Part shown: piece after piece, positions 1 to 5,339 of the stretch
Numbering within the stretch: the first letter of the stretch is position 1
Layout of the letters: the number at the start of each line of letters is the position of its first letter
Assembly (NCBI GenBank): GCA_028701945.1
Contig: JAQVPT010000254.1
Location: 1-5,339 of the forward strand
Reading direction: 5' to 3'
DNA from: Bacteroidales bacterium
GTDB taxonomy: Bacteria; Bacteroidota; Bacteroidia; Bacteroidales; ML635J-15
DNA length: 5,339 nt
Notes under the pieces: model-generated
What the model saw: only the letters and a program-made list of their open reading frames with translations
Told to the model about the DNA's origin: nothing
Databases searched by the model: none
Translations under genes and position numbers: made by a program

Positions 1-35
1 AATATTGAAATTATTAACAACTAAAAATTTTATTT

Positions 36-1583
36 ATGTTTAAAAATCACCCAAAAGGATTAATGGCCGCTTCGCTTGCAAATATGGGCGAACGCTTTGG
101 CTTTTACACCATGATGGCGATTTTGGTACTGTTTTTACAGGCAAAATTTGGTCTAAATGGTAAGGATGCAGGTCTGATTTACTCTGTGTTTTATTTTTCA
201 ATTTACATTTTGGCATTTGTCGGAGGTATAATTGCAGATAAGATAAGAAACTACAAAGGAGTTATCATGGCTGGGCTTTTTATTATGGCAGCTGGCTATG
301 TAATGATTGCAATTCCTACTCCAACGCCTGTTAAAAACCAAACACTAATGTTAGTTGTAACCTGTATTGGTCTTTTTACAATTGCATTAGGTAACGGCTT
401 ATTTAAAGGTAACCTGCAAGCTCTTGTTGGTCAGATGTATGACAATCCTACTTATGACAAAATGAGAGACTCTGGATTCTCTTTGTTTTACATGTTTATT
501 AATGTTGGTGCAATTTTCGCTCCATTTACTGCGATTGGTGTTCGTAACTGGTGGTTAGGAAAAGCTGGATTTGGATATAGTGCCGACCTTCCTGCTTTAT
601 GTCATCAACAACTTGAAGGTGGTCTTACTGGTGAGGCTGCAATTAAATTTCAAACCTTAATGACCGAAGCTGGTGCGCAAACTACTAACATGAGTGAATT
701 TGCAGCTGACTATCTAAATGTATTTACAACAGGTTTCCATTACGCTTTTATAGCTGCAATTGGTGCTATGGCAATTTCTCTAACTATTTATTTAATAAAT
801 AAAAATAAATTTCCTAACGTACAAAAGATTGCTAAAGATAAAGAAGATAGTAAAGATTCTCCTTCTACAGTTAAAATGGACGTTAAAGAAATTAAACAAA
901 GAATGTATGCTTTATTAGCAGTTTTTGGCGTTGTAATTTTCTTCTGGTTCTCATTTCATCAAAATGGTTTAACGCTAACGATGTTTGCGAGAGATTATAC
1001 CGATCTCAGTGCAATAAAAGTTAATCTTGGCTTTACCGTAATACAAGGTGCCGAGATATTCCAATCTATAAACCCAATATTTATTGTAATATTAACTCCA
1101 ATAATTATGGCTATTTTTGGTTGGCTACGATCAAAAGGAAAAGAACCAAGTACTCCGAGGAAAATTGCAATAGGTATGTTTATTGCTGCATCTGCTTATG
1201 TTGTTATGGCAATTGGCTCAATGGATTTACCACTATTCTCCACAATTGATCCAGCAGCAGGTGGCGTTCCACTTGATCAAGCTTTTAAAGTAACTCCAAT
1301 GTTGCTAATCGGCACATACTTTATTCTTACTGTTGCAGAACTTTTCATAAGTCCATTAGGGATTTCATTTGTATCGAAAGTTGCACCACCTCACCTTCAA
1401 GGTATTATGCAAGGTGGTTGGTTAGGAGCAACTGCAATAGGTAATCAATTATTATTTATTGGTGCAATATTATATGAAAGTGTACCTCTATGGCTAACAT
1501 GGTCTGTATTTGTAAGCGTTTGTGTATTGTCAATGTTTACAATGATATTTATGTTAAAATGGCTTGAAAGAGTAGCAAAATAA
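36..1583 (+). CDS. POT/PTR2-family proton-dependent oligopeptide transporter (peptide MFS transporter), divergent 12-TM type
   Basis: This is an inner-membrane protein of 515 residues that probably imports di- and tripeptides with protons. By eye there are about twelve hydrophobic helices: TM1 10-36, TM2 46-67, TM3 75-94, TM4 104-122, TM5 147-168, TM6 233-254, TM7 290-308, TM8 345-363, TM9 377-395, TM10 421-446, TM11 460-480 and TM12 485-509. POT hallmarks are NMGERFGFY in TM1, GGIIADK in the TM2-TM3 loop, GNGLFKGN in TM4, FYMFINVGAIFAPF in TM5 (PTR2 signature), FQSINP before TM8 and AELFISPLG in TM10 with Glu435. Several consensus positions differ: Asn16 replaces the first Glu of ExxER, His308 stands where TM7 usually has Glu, and Gly replaces Pro in FKPN. 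The 35-residue charged TM6-TM7 linker has no room for the extra helix pair of most bacterial POTs, and the periplasmic TM5-TM6 loop is long. The chosen Met precedes FKNHPKGL, the expected lead-in to TM1; there is no Shine-Dalgarno. Family assignment is firm; substrate is inferred. Confidence 0.93.
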   Translation: MFKNHPKGLMAASLANMGERFGFYTMMAILVLFLQAKFGLNGKDAGLIYSVFYFSIYILAFVGGIIADKIRNYKGVIMAGLFIMAAGYVMIAIPTPTPVKNQTLMLVVTCIGLFTIALGNGLFKGNLQALVGQMYDNPTYDKMRDSGFSLFYMFINVGAIFAPFTAIGVRNWWLGKAGFGYSADLPALCHQQLEGGLTGEAAIKFQTLMTEAGAQTTNMSEFAADYLNVFTTGFHYAFIAAIGAMAISLTIYLINKNKFPNVQKIAKDKEDSKDSPSTVKMDVKEIKQRMYALLAVFGVVIFFWFSFHQNGLTLTMFARDYTDLSAIKVNLGFTVIQGAEIFQSINPIFIVILTPIIMAIFGWLRSKGKEPSTPRKIAIGMFIAASAYVVMAIGSMDLPLFSTIDPAAGGVPLDQAFKVTPMLLIGTYFILTVAELFISPLGISFVSKVAPPHLQGIMQGGWLGATAIGNQLLFIGAILYESVPLWLTWSVFVSVCVLSMFTMIFMLKWLERVAK

Positions 1584-1604
1584 AGCTTTTATTATATTTT
1601 TTAT

Positions 1605-1632
1605 AAAAAACCACCTTTATGGTGGTTTTTTT
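1605..1632 (+). terminator. Intrinsic terminator after the peptide transporter gene
   Basis: A perfect 11-bp stem (AAAAAACCACC at 1605-1615 with GGTGGTTTTTT at 1621-1631) closes a five-base loop, TTTAT, and ends in a T run at 1626-1632. It begins 21 bases after the transporter stop codon. The A run on the 5' side makes the structure formally bidirectional, but both flanking genes are on the + strand. It should separate the transporter transcript from the next gene. Confidence 0.9.
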
Positions 1633-1644
1633 AATTAATTATTT

Positions 1645-1652
1645 TAATTTTG
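1645..1652 (+). promoter_or_regulatory. Candidate Bacteroidota -7 promoter element for the surface-protein gene
   Basis: TAATTTTG fits the Bacteroidota primary-sigma -7 consensus TAnnTTTG exactly and lies 42 bases before the start codon, just downstream of the terminator. A start of transcription near 1658-1662 would leave a leader of roughly 35 bases. No clear TTTG -33 element is visible about 19-21 bases upstream, where the terminator hairpin lies, so the call rests on one short AT-rich motif plus its position. Confidence 0.4.
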
Positions 1653-1653
1653 A

Positions 1654-1675
1654 TGAATAATATTTAAATTATTCA
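1654..1675. repeat. Inverted repeat with 8-bp arms in the leader of the surface-protein gene
   Basis: The arms TGAATAAT (1654-1661) and ATTATTCA (1668-1675) are perfect inverted copies separated by six bases (ATTTAA). The element begins two bases after the candidate -7 box and ends 19 bases before the start codon, so it would overlap the predicted transcription start. It could be an operator for a dimeric regulator or a weak hairpin at the mRNA 5' end. The AT-only core makes a chance origin possible. Confidence 0.4.
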
Positions 1676-1694
1676 CTTTAAAAAACTTTTTATT

Positions 1695-4367
1695 ATGAAA
1701 CAGATTTTTTCTCTTGCGTCAATTGCCTTAGTATTATTGGCTTTTGGGTCAAAATTATCAGCACAACAAGATTGTGCAAGTGCTATTGAAATTACAGCGA
1801 TGCCTTATGCGGAAACCGGACTTTCGACAACAGGAATGGGAAATAACTACTCCGATGCAAATGCATGTGAATCTCCTGCAATGAACAACGAAGAATATTT
1901 ATTTTCGTTTACTCCTACCGAAGAAATGCAAATCAATGTTGCATTATCTAATACTGCTATCCAAACTGAGGGATTTCTTCCAATGGCTAACATAGGCTTA
2001 TTTATAACAGCTGGCTGCCCTGACACTGGAACATGTTTGGCTTCGGCAACTGCTCAGTCAAATACTTCGTTAAATAATGTTAATCTAAGTACAGGGATTA
2101 CTTATTATGTTATAGTAAGTTCTGCAAACACTCTAGTTGGTAGTAATGCGACAAATGTCGATTTTGATATTAACATAACACAAAACCCCATATATCATAA
2201 TATAGGCGTAATATCAATTGAAAATATCGCATCTGCATGTGGACTTAATGATGAAACCATAAGTTGTTCTATCAAAAACTTTGGAAACATTTCGGAATCT
2301 GGATTTGATGTAATGTACACCATTAATGAAGGTTCGCCCGTTAGTGGAACTTTTACTGGAACCATTGCACCAGGAAACACAGCTTCCTATGAGTTTACTA
2401 CCACTGCAGACCTTTCAGATATTGGGGAATACAATATTCAAGTTTACACAAATTTACTATCCGACGAAGATAATACGAATGACGGAATATCTACCACAAT
2501 TGTAAACATGCCAGTATATAACACATATCCTATGACAGAAGATTTCGAATCTAACAATGGTTATTGGGGCACTGGAGGCACATCTTCATCTTGGGCATAC
2601 GGTAATCCTGATGAGTTATTACCTAATCTTGTAATAAACAGTGCACACTCGGGCGATAATATTTGGGTTACAAATTTAGCAGGGAATTCAAACACTAGTG
2701 AGGTTTCATACATTGAAAGTCCATGTTTCGATTTATCAAGTTTATCTTATCCAACCATCGAACTATACGCATGGGTTAACTTTTCACTTTATGGTAACTC
2801 TGGCAACATTAAAGCATCAATTGACGGCGGATCAACTTGGATTGATATTTATACATTTGCAGCAACAACAGGGTGGAAATATATTTCGGTAATGACACCA
2901 TCTCTTGCAGGCGAAGTTAACGTAAAATTCAGAATAAATTACACAAGTGGACTTTTGGCTGCAAATGGTATCGGAATTGATGATTTTACTGTTAAAGAGG
3001 CTATCCTTACAGATGTTGGTGTAACAGATATTCCAAATCCTTTTACTAGTTGTGGTTTAAGCGATGCCGAAACAGTAAGCATCGAAATTACTAACTTTGG
3101 TGCAGAAGAAATAAGTGATATTATTGTTGATTATTCAATAGATGGTGGAAATACATGGTTATCTTCAACTGAAACAGTAGCAACAACCATACAACCCAGT
3201 GCCACATATATTTACGAATTTACAAGCACTTGTGATTTATCGGCTCAAGGAAACTATGATATTGTTGCTAAAACAGTACAACCCAGCGACGAGGATAACA
3301 CAAATGACGAGTATGAAAAAACGATTTTATCTCAAGCAACAATTGCCGCTGCCGATTATGTAGAATCATTCGAAAGCGGAAATGGCGGTTGGTACGCTTA
3401 TGGTACTAATTCGACAATGGAATTGGCAATGCCTACTAATGCACTAATTAACTCTGCCGGAGACGAAGACTATGCTTGGGTTACAAATGCAACTGGGTAT
3501 AATAACTCTAACGAAGTATCATATTTAGAATCACCATGCTTTGACTTTACTGGATTAACAAATCCAAAAATTAAAGCGATGGTACAATATGAAACTCAAA
3601 TGCTATCTAATTTTAGCTTAGAATACACTATTGATAATGGTATTCAGTGGGATACAGTTCTTGCTGGTTTAGCATCAGAAAATTGGTATGGTGGAGGTAT
3701 AATTTCAAGTGGCACATGGAATGGCTCAAGTGCAGGTTGGTTGATAGCATCTACAAATATTCCAGAAGTTGCAGGACAAACAAGTGTTAAATTTAGATTT
3801 GTATTTAATAATGGTACTTTCTCAATGTCAGATACCGAAGGTGTTGCGATTGATCTTATCAATATTTTCGACTGTACAAATATGCCTACCGCATCGTTTA
3901 CATATAATGTTGAGGGTTCAGCTGTTACATTTTCAAACGAATCAGAAAACGCCACTTCATACGCATGGAATTTTGGAGACAATCAATTTTTCCCAGGTAC
4001 TTCAACCGAAGAAAACCCGAGTTTCACATATACAACTGATGGTTCTTACGTAGTTACCCTTACATCAACTAACGAATGTAGTAGCGTAACATACTCAACA
4101 ACTATTGATATTTCAACTTCGGTATGCGAAACCAACGTAATTAAAAGCATTTATCCAAATCCTGCCAGCTCACAATTATTTATTAATCTCGAAAACGCAA
4201 CTGAATTTTCTTACCAGATAATAAATCTTAACGGGCAACTTATTCAATCAGAAACTACTCTCAACAATGGAACAAGAATAGACATCAGCGAAATTTCTTC
4301 GGGCGTTTATTTTATCAAAATTGAAGCTTCAAATCAAAGTTTTATAAATCAATTTATCAAAGAATAA
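1695..4367 (+). CDS. Secreted multidomain surface protein with duplicated CARDB-like/MAM-like modules, PKD domain and T9SS type A sorting domain
   Basis: This 890-residue protein should cross the inner membrane by Sec and the outer membrane by T9SS, then be anchored at the surface or released. A signal peptide covers residues 1-23, with likely cleavage after LSA. Residues 24-165 form an N-terminal beta-sandwich-like region beginning DCASAIEIT, resembling pre-peptidase C-terminal domains, with Cys27, 58, 108 and 114. Two tandem modules follow: a CARDB-like domain (about 170-273 and 438-546) and a MAM/jelly-roll-like domain beginning EDFES or ESFES (about 280-435 and 554-727). The two copies share SDEDNTND, WVTN and ESPCFD. 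A PKD domain spans about 730-808 (YAWNFGD, then NPSFTYTTDGSYVVTLT). The T9SS tail, about 815-890, shows YPNPASSQLFI, GVYFIKI and a lysine-containing end. I see no protease or glycosidase active site, so an adhesive, binding or structural role is likelier than catalysis; related domain sets also occur as appendages of secreted peptidases. The start is fixed by the signal peptide. The true ligand is unknown. Confidence 0.9.
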   Translation: MKQIFSLASIALVLLAFGSKLSAQQDCASAIEITAMPYAETGLSTTGMGNNYSDANACESPAMNNEEYLFSFTPTEEMQINVALSNTAIQTEGFLPMANIGLFITAGCPDTGTCLASATAQSNTSLNNVNLSTGITYYVIVSSANTLVGSNATNVDFDINITQNPIYHNIGVISIENIASACGLNDETISCSIKNFGNISESGFDVMYTINEGSPVSGTFTGTIAPGNTASYEFTTTADLSDIGEYNIQVYTNLLSDEDNTNDGISTTIVNMPVYNTYPMTEDFESNNGYWGTGGTSSSWAYGNPDELLPNLVINSAHSGDNIWVTNLAGNSNTSEVSYIESPCFDLSSLSYPTIELYAWVNFSLYGNSGNIKASIDGGSTWIDIYTFAATTGWKYISVMTPSLAGEVNVKFRINYTSGLLAANGIGIDDFTVKEAILTDVGVTDIPNPFTSCGLSDAETVSIEITNFGAEEISDIIVDYSIDGGNTWLSSTETVATTIQPSATYIYEFTSTCDLSAQGNYDIVAKTVQPSDEDNTNDEYEKTILSQATIAAADYVESFESGNGGWYAYGTNSTMELAMPTNALINSAGDEDYAWVTNATGYNNSNEVSYLESPCFDFTGLTNPKIKAMVQYETQMLSNFSLEYTIDNGIQWDTVLAGLASENWYGGGIISSGTWNGSSAGWLIASTNIPEVAGQTSVKFRFVFNNGTFSMSDTEGVAIDLINIFDCTNMPTASFTYNVEGSAVTFSNESENATSYAWNFGDNQFFPGTSTEENPSFTYTTDGSYVVTLTSTNECSSVTYSTTIDISTSVCETNVIKSIYPNPASSQLFINLENATEFSYQIINLNGQLIQSETTLNNGTRIDISEISSGVYFIKIEASNQSFINQFIKE
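2202..2999 (+). repeat. Internal module copy 1 (CARDB-like + MAM-like) of the surface protein
   Basis: Residues 170-435 form the first copy of a roughly 270-290 residue module. Landmarks are ACGLNDETISCSIKNFG (181-197), SDEDNTND (256-263), EDFESNNGYW (282-291), INSAHSGDNIWVTN (314-327) and SEVSYIESPCFD (335-346), ending in GIGIDDFTV (425-433). Each landmark recurs in the same order in the second copy. The similarity is plain at protein level but not as long identical DNA, which indicates an old duplication. Confidence 0.85.
3006..3875 (+). repeat. Internal module copy 2 (CARDB-like + MAM-like) of the surface protein
   Basis: Residues 438-727 repeat the preceding module. Landmarks are SCGLSDAETVSIEITNFG (452-469), SDEDNTND (531-538), ESFESGNGGW (557-566), INSAGDEDYAWVTN (585-598) and NEVSYLESPCFD (606-617). 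The MAM-like half is longer than in copy 1; the extra residues lie around 650-690, a Gly/Ser/Trp-rich segment containing WYGGG and SSGTWNGSSAGW. Confidence 0.85.
4137..4364 (+). other. T9SS type A C-terminal sorting domain (coding segment)
   Basis: Residues 815-890 match the Por secretion system tail: a SIYPNPASSQLFINL opening, the middle strand YQIINLNGQLIQS, DISEISSGVYFIKI and a short end with Lys and Glu. In this family the tail directs export through the T9SS and is usually removed by the PorU sortase as the protein is joined to A-LPS. Its presence places the gene in a T9SS-bearing Bacteroidota genome. No secretion-machinery gene is in the window. Confidence 0.92.
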
Positions 4368-4389
4368 AAATATTATTATAGTATTAATT

Positions 4390-4416
4390 AAGAGAGCCAA
4401 ACGGCTCTCTTTTTTT
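4390..4416 (+). terminator. Intrinsic terminator after the surface-protein gene
   Basis: A nine-bp stem (AAGAGAGCC-like arm 4390-4398, GGCTCTCTT arm 4403-4411; eight of the pairs lie in AGAGAGCC/GGCTCTCT) closes a four-base loop, AAAC, and runs into seven T residues around 4410-4416. It begins 22 bases after the stop codon. The GC-rich stem contrasts with its AT-rich surroundings. Confidence 0.92.
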
Positions 4417-4546
4417 GTGCGTAACAATAAGCTCAGACATCCTCAATAGACAAATTTACACCCAAAAACTTTTCTGTTTTCCACCAAATTATTCAAATAT
4501 AAACGAAAGTATGCTCAAATGTTGCATTTTCCTTTCCACAATATAA

Positions 4547-4563
4547 TAAAAATGTTATTTTTA
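4547..4563. repeat. Small AT-rich palindrome upstream of the DUF2723 gene
   Basis: TAAAAAT (4547-4553) and ATTTTTA (4557-4563) are perfect inverted arms around a three-base centre, GTT. The element ends eight bases before the candidate -7 box, in the spacer where a regulator could block RNA polymerase. Its AT-only arms and short length make a chance origin quite possible. Confidence 0.25.
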
Positions 4564-4571
4564 CGCTTTAA

Positions 4572-4579
4572 TAATTTTG
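4572..4579 (+). promoter_or_regulatory. Candidate Bacteroidota -7 promoter element for the DUF2723 gene
   Basis: TAATTTTG again fits TAnnTTTG exactly and is the same octamer found before the surface-protein gene; the match extends to ten bases (TAATTTTGAT). It lies 20 bases before the start codon, which would give a short leader of about 12-16 bases. A TTTG-type -33 box is not clear upstream. Confidence 0.42.
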
Positions 4580-4599
4580 ATTGAGTTAAAACAAAACCT

Positions 4600-5339
4600 A
4601 TGACACAAAAACTATTTAAACGTCTTGACATTAGTTTCGGATGGCTTGCATTTTTAATTGCGGCAGTTGTATATATGTTAACGCTTGAACCGACTGTAAG
4701 TTTTTGGGATTGCGGTGAATTCATTTCATCCTCATACAAACTTCAGGTGGGTCATCCCCCAGGAGCACCATTTTTTATGCTAATAGCACGCTTTTTTACA
4801 ATGTTTGCCTCTGGTCCCGAACAAGTAGCACTAATGGTTAACGCTTTTTCGGGTATAGTTTCAGCCTTTACAATTATGTTCTTATATTGGTCGATTGCTT
4901 ACTTTGCTAAAAGAATGATTGCCCCTGACAAAGAATATACTGTGGGTAAAACTATTGCCATAATTGGAGCAAGTCTTGTAGGTGCATTAACTTATACATT
5001 CTCTGACACATTTTGGTTTTCAGCAGTCGAAGGCGAAGTATATGCCTTCTCATCTTTCTTTACCGCAATTGTGTTTTGGGCTATCTTAAAATGGAGCGAA
5101 AGTAAAAACGAAGTACAAGGATCAAGATGGATACTCATAATATCTCTACTTGTCGGAATGTCAATTGGGGTGCACTTATTAAACCTATTAACCATTCCTG
5201 CAATAGCATTTGTTTTTTACTTTAAAAAGTATAAACCAAATACTAAAGGCTTTTTCATAACTATTGGTGCTTCATTATTTATTGTTGCAATGATAATGTG
5301 GGGGATTATCCCTGGAGTTGCAATTGTTGCCTCAAAACT
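4600..5339 (+). CDS. DUF2723-family multipass membrane protein, probable GT-C glycosyltransferase (3' end outside window)
   Basis: The first 246 codons are present and remain open at the window edge; Bacteroidota members of this family are usually much longer, near 1000 residues. The N-terminus has a short basic lead (KLFKR), TM1 at about 13-29, then an extracytoplasmic loop with TVSFWDCGEFISSSYKLQVG followed by HPPGAPFF (52-59). This D-x-x-E pair (Asp37, Glu40) and HPPG are the diagnostic DUF2723 motifs; GT-C transferases typically carry catalytic acidic residues in this first loop. More hydrophobic segments lie near 56-70, 77-101, 116-136, 148-164, 176-207 and 217-240, with VEGEVYAFS (143-151) and a conserved-looking His192 in a loop. 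The eukaryotic relative TMEM260 is a protein O-mannosyltransferase, so a lipid-linked sugar donor and extracytoplasmic acceptor are plausible here, but the bacterial substrate is unknown. The start has no Shine-Dalgarno and is set by the family N-terminus. It has its own candidate promoter and follows a terminator. Confidence 0.88.
   Translation, partial: MTQKLFKRLDISFGWLAFLIAAVVYMLTLEPTVSFWDCGEFISSSYKLQVGHPPGAPFFMLIARFFTMFASGPEQVALMVNAFSGIVSAFTIMFLYWSIAYFAKRMIAPDKEYTVGKTIAIIGASLVGALTYTFSDTFWFSAVEGEVYAFSSFFTAIVFWAILKWSESKNEVQGSRWILIISLLVGMSIGVHLLNLLTIPAIAFVFYFKKYKPNTKGFFITIGASLFIVAMIMWGIIPGVAIVASK

Larger units (their letters stand above)
4417..4599. other. Noncoding spacer upstream of the DUF2723 gene
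   Basis: These 183 bases between the terminator and the next start codon hold no credible reading frame, tRNA-like cloverleaf or riboswitch that I can recognise. The distal part (about 4417-4540) is unremarkable AT-rich sequence. The proximal part contains the small palindrome and the -7-like box listed separately. Confidence 0.6.

Noticed and set aside
1..35. Promoter for the peptide transporter
   Set aside because: Only 35 bases are available and they contain no TAnnTTTG match; the promoter, if any, lies upstream of the window.
1653..1667. Four-codon leader peptide (ATG to TAA) upstream of the surface-protein gene
   Set aside because: It is too short and AT-rich to distinguish from chance, and it overlaps the inverted repeat, which explains the sequence better.
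2195..2380. Antisense open frame of 61 codons
   Set aside because: It lies wholly inside the surface-protein gene on the opposite strand, with no recognisable domain or promoter; a shadow frame.
2698..2892. Same-strand alternative frame of 64 codons
   Set aside because: It overlaps the surface-protein gene in another frame within a well-conserved domain; no independent coding signal.
3644..4053. Two overlapping open frames, 112 codons antisense and 94 codons sense
   Set aside because: Both sit inside the second MAM-like and PKD regions of the surface protein and encode nothing recognisable.
1695..4367. Secreted metalloprotease or other enzyme
   Set aside because: MAM-like, CARDB-like and PKD domains often accompany proteases, but no HExxH, serine-protease triad motif or glycosidase motif is visible in the protein.
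4515..4739. Antisense open frame of 74 codons across the DUF2723 gene start
   Set aside because: It overlaps the strongly conserved start and motif region of the DUF2723 protein; low-complexity ending and no family resemblance.
4992..5195. Antisense open frame of 67 codons
   Set aside because: It lies inside the DUF2723 coding region and is best explained as a shadow of membrane-helix codons.
36..5339. Three-gene operon or a coordinated new system
   Set aside because: Strong terminators follow the first and second genes and each later gene has its own candidate promoter, so co-orientation alone does not support an operon.

Overview
The window looks like chromosomal DNA from a member of the Bacteroidota. 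It is AT-rich, its start codons have AT-rich leaders without Shine-Dalgarno sequences, and two candidate -7 promoter elements match the TAnnTTTG form. It also carries a secreted protein with a type IX secretion (T9SS) C-terminal sorting domain and a DUF2723-type membrane protein typical of the phylum. A marine or anaerobic Bacteroidales-like lineage is plausible but cannot be fixed from sequence alone.

Layout, all on the + strand: (1) 36-1583, a complete proton-dependent oligopeptide transporter (POT/PTR2 family) of a divergent 12-helix type. (2) 1605-1632, a strong intrinsic terminator. (3) 1633-1694, a short promoter region with a -7-like box and an 8-bp-arm inverted repeat. (4) 1695-4367, a complete 890-residue secreted multidomain surface protein: signal peptide, N-terminal beta-sandwich, two tandem copies of a [CARDB-like + MAM/jelly-roll-like] module, a PKD domain and a T9SS type A sorting domain. 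(5) 4390-4416, a second strong intrinsic terminator. (6) 4417-4599, noncoding DNA with a second -7-like box and a small AT-rich palindrome. (7) 4600 to the window edge, the first 246 codons of a DUF2723 membrane protein, probably a GT-C fold glycosyltransferase; its 3' end lies outside the window.

The three genes point the same way, but a terminator and a candidate promoter separate each pair, so they look like three independent transcription units rather than an operon. Any functional link (peptide uptake, a secreted surface protein, a possible protein glycosyltransferase) is inference only. I see no mobile element, CRISPR array, tRNA, rRNA or convincing new multi-gene system. The most informative oddities are the departures of the transporter from POT consensus (altered ExxER motif, no extra helices between TM6 and TM7, a long TM5-TM6 periplasmic loop) and the internal duplication in the surface protein.
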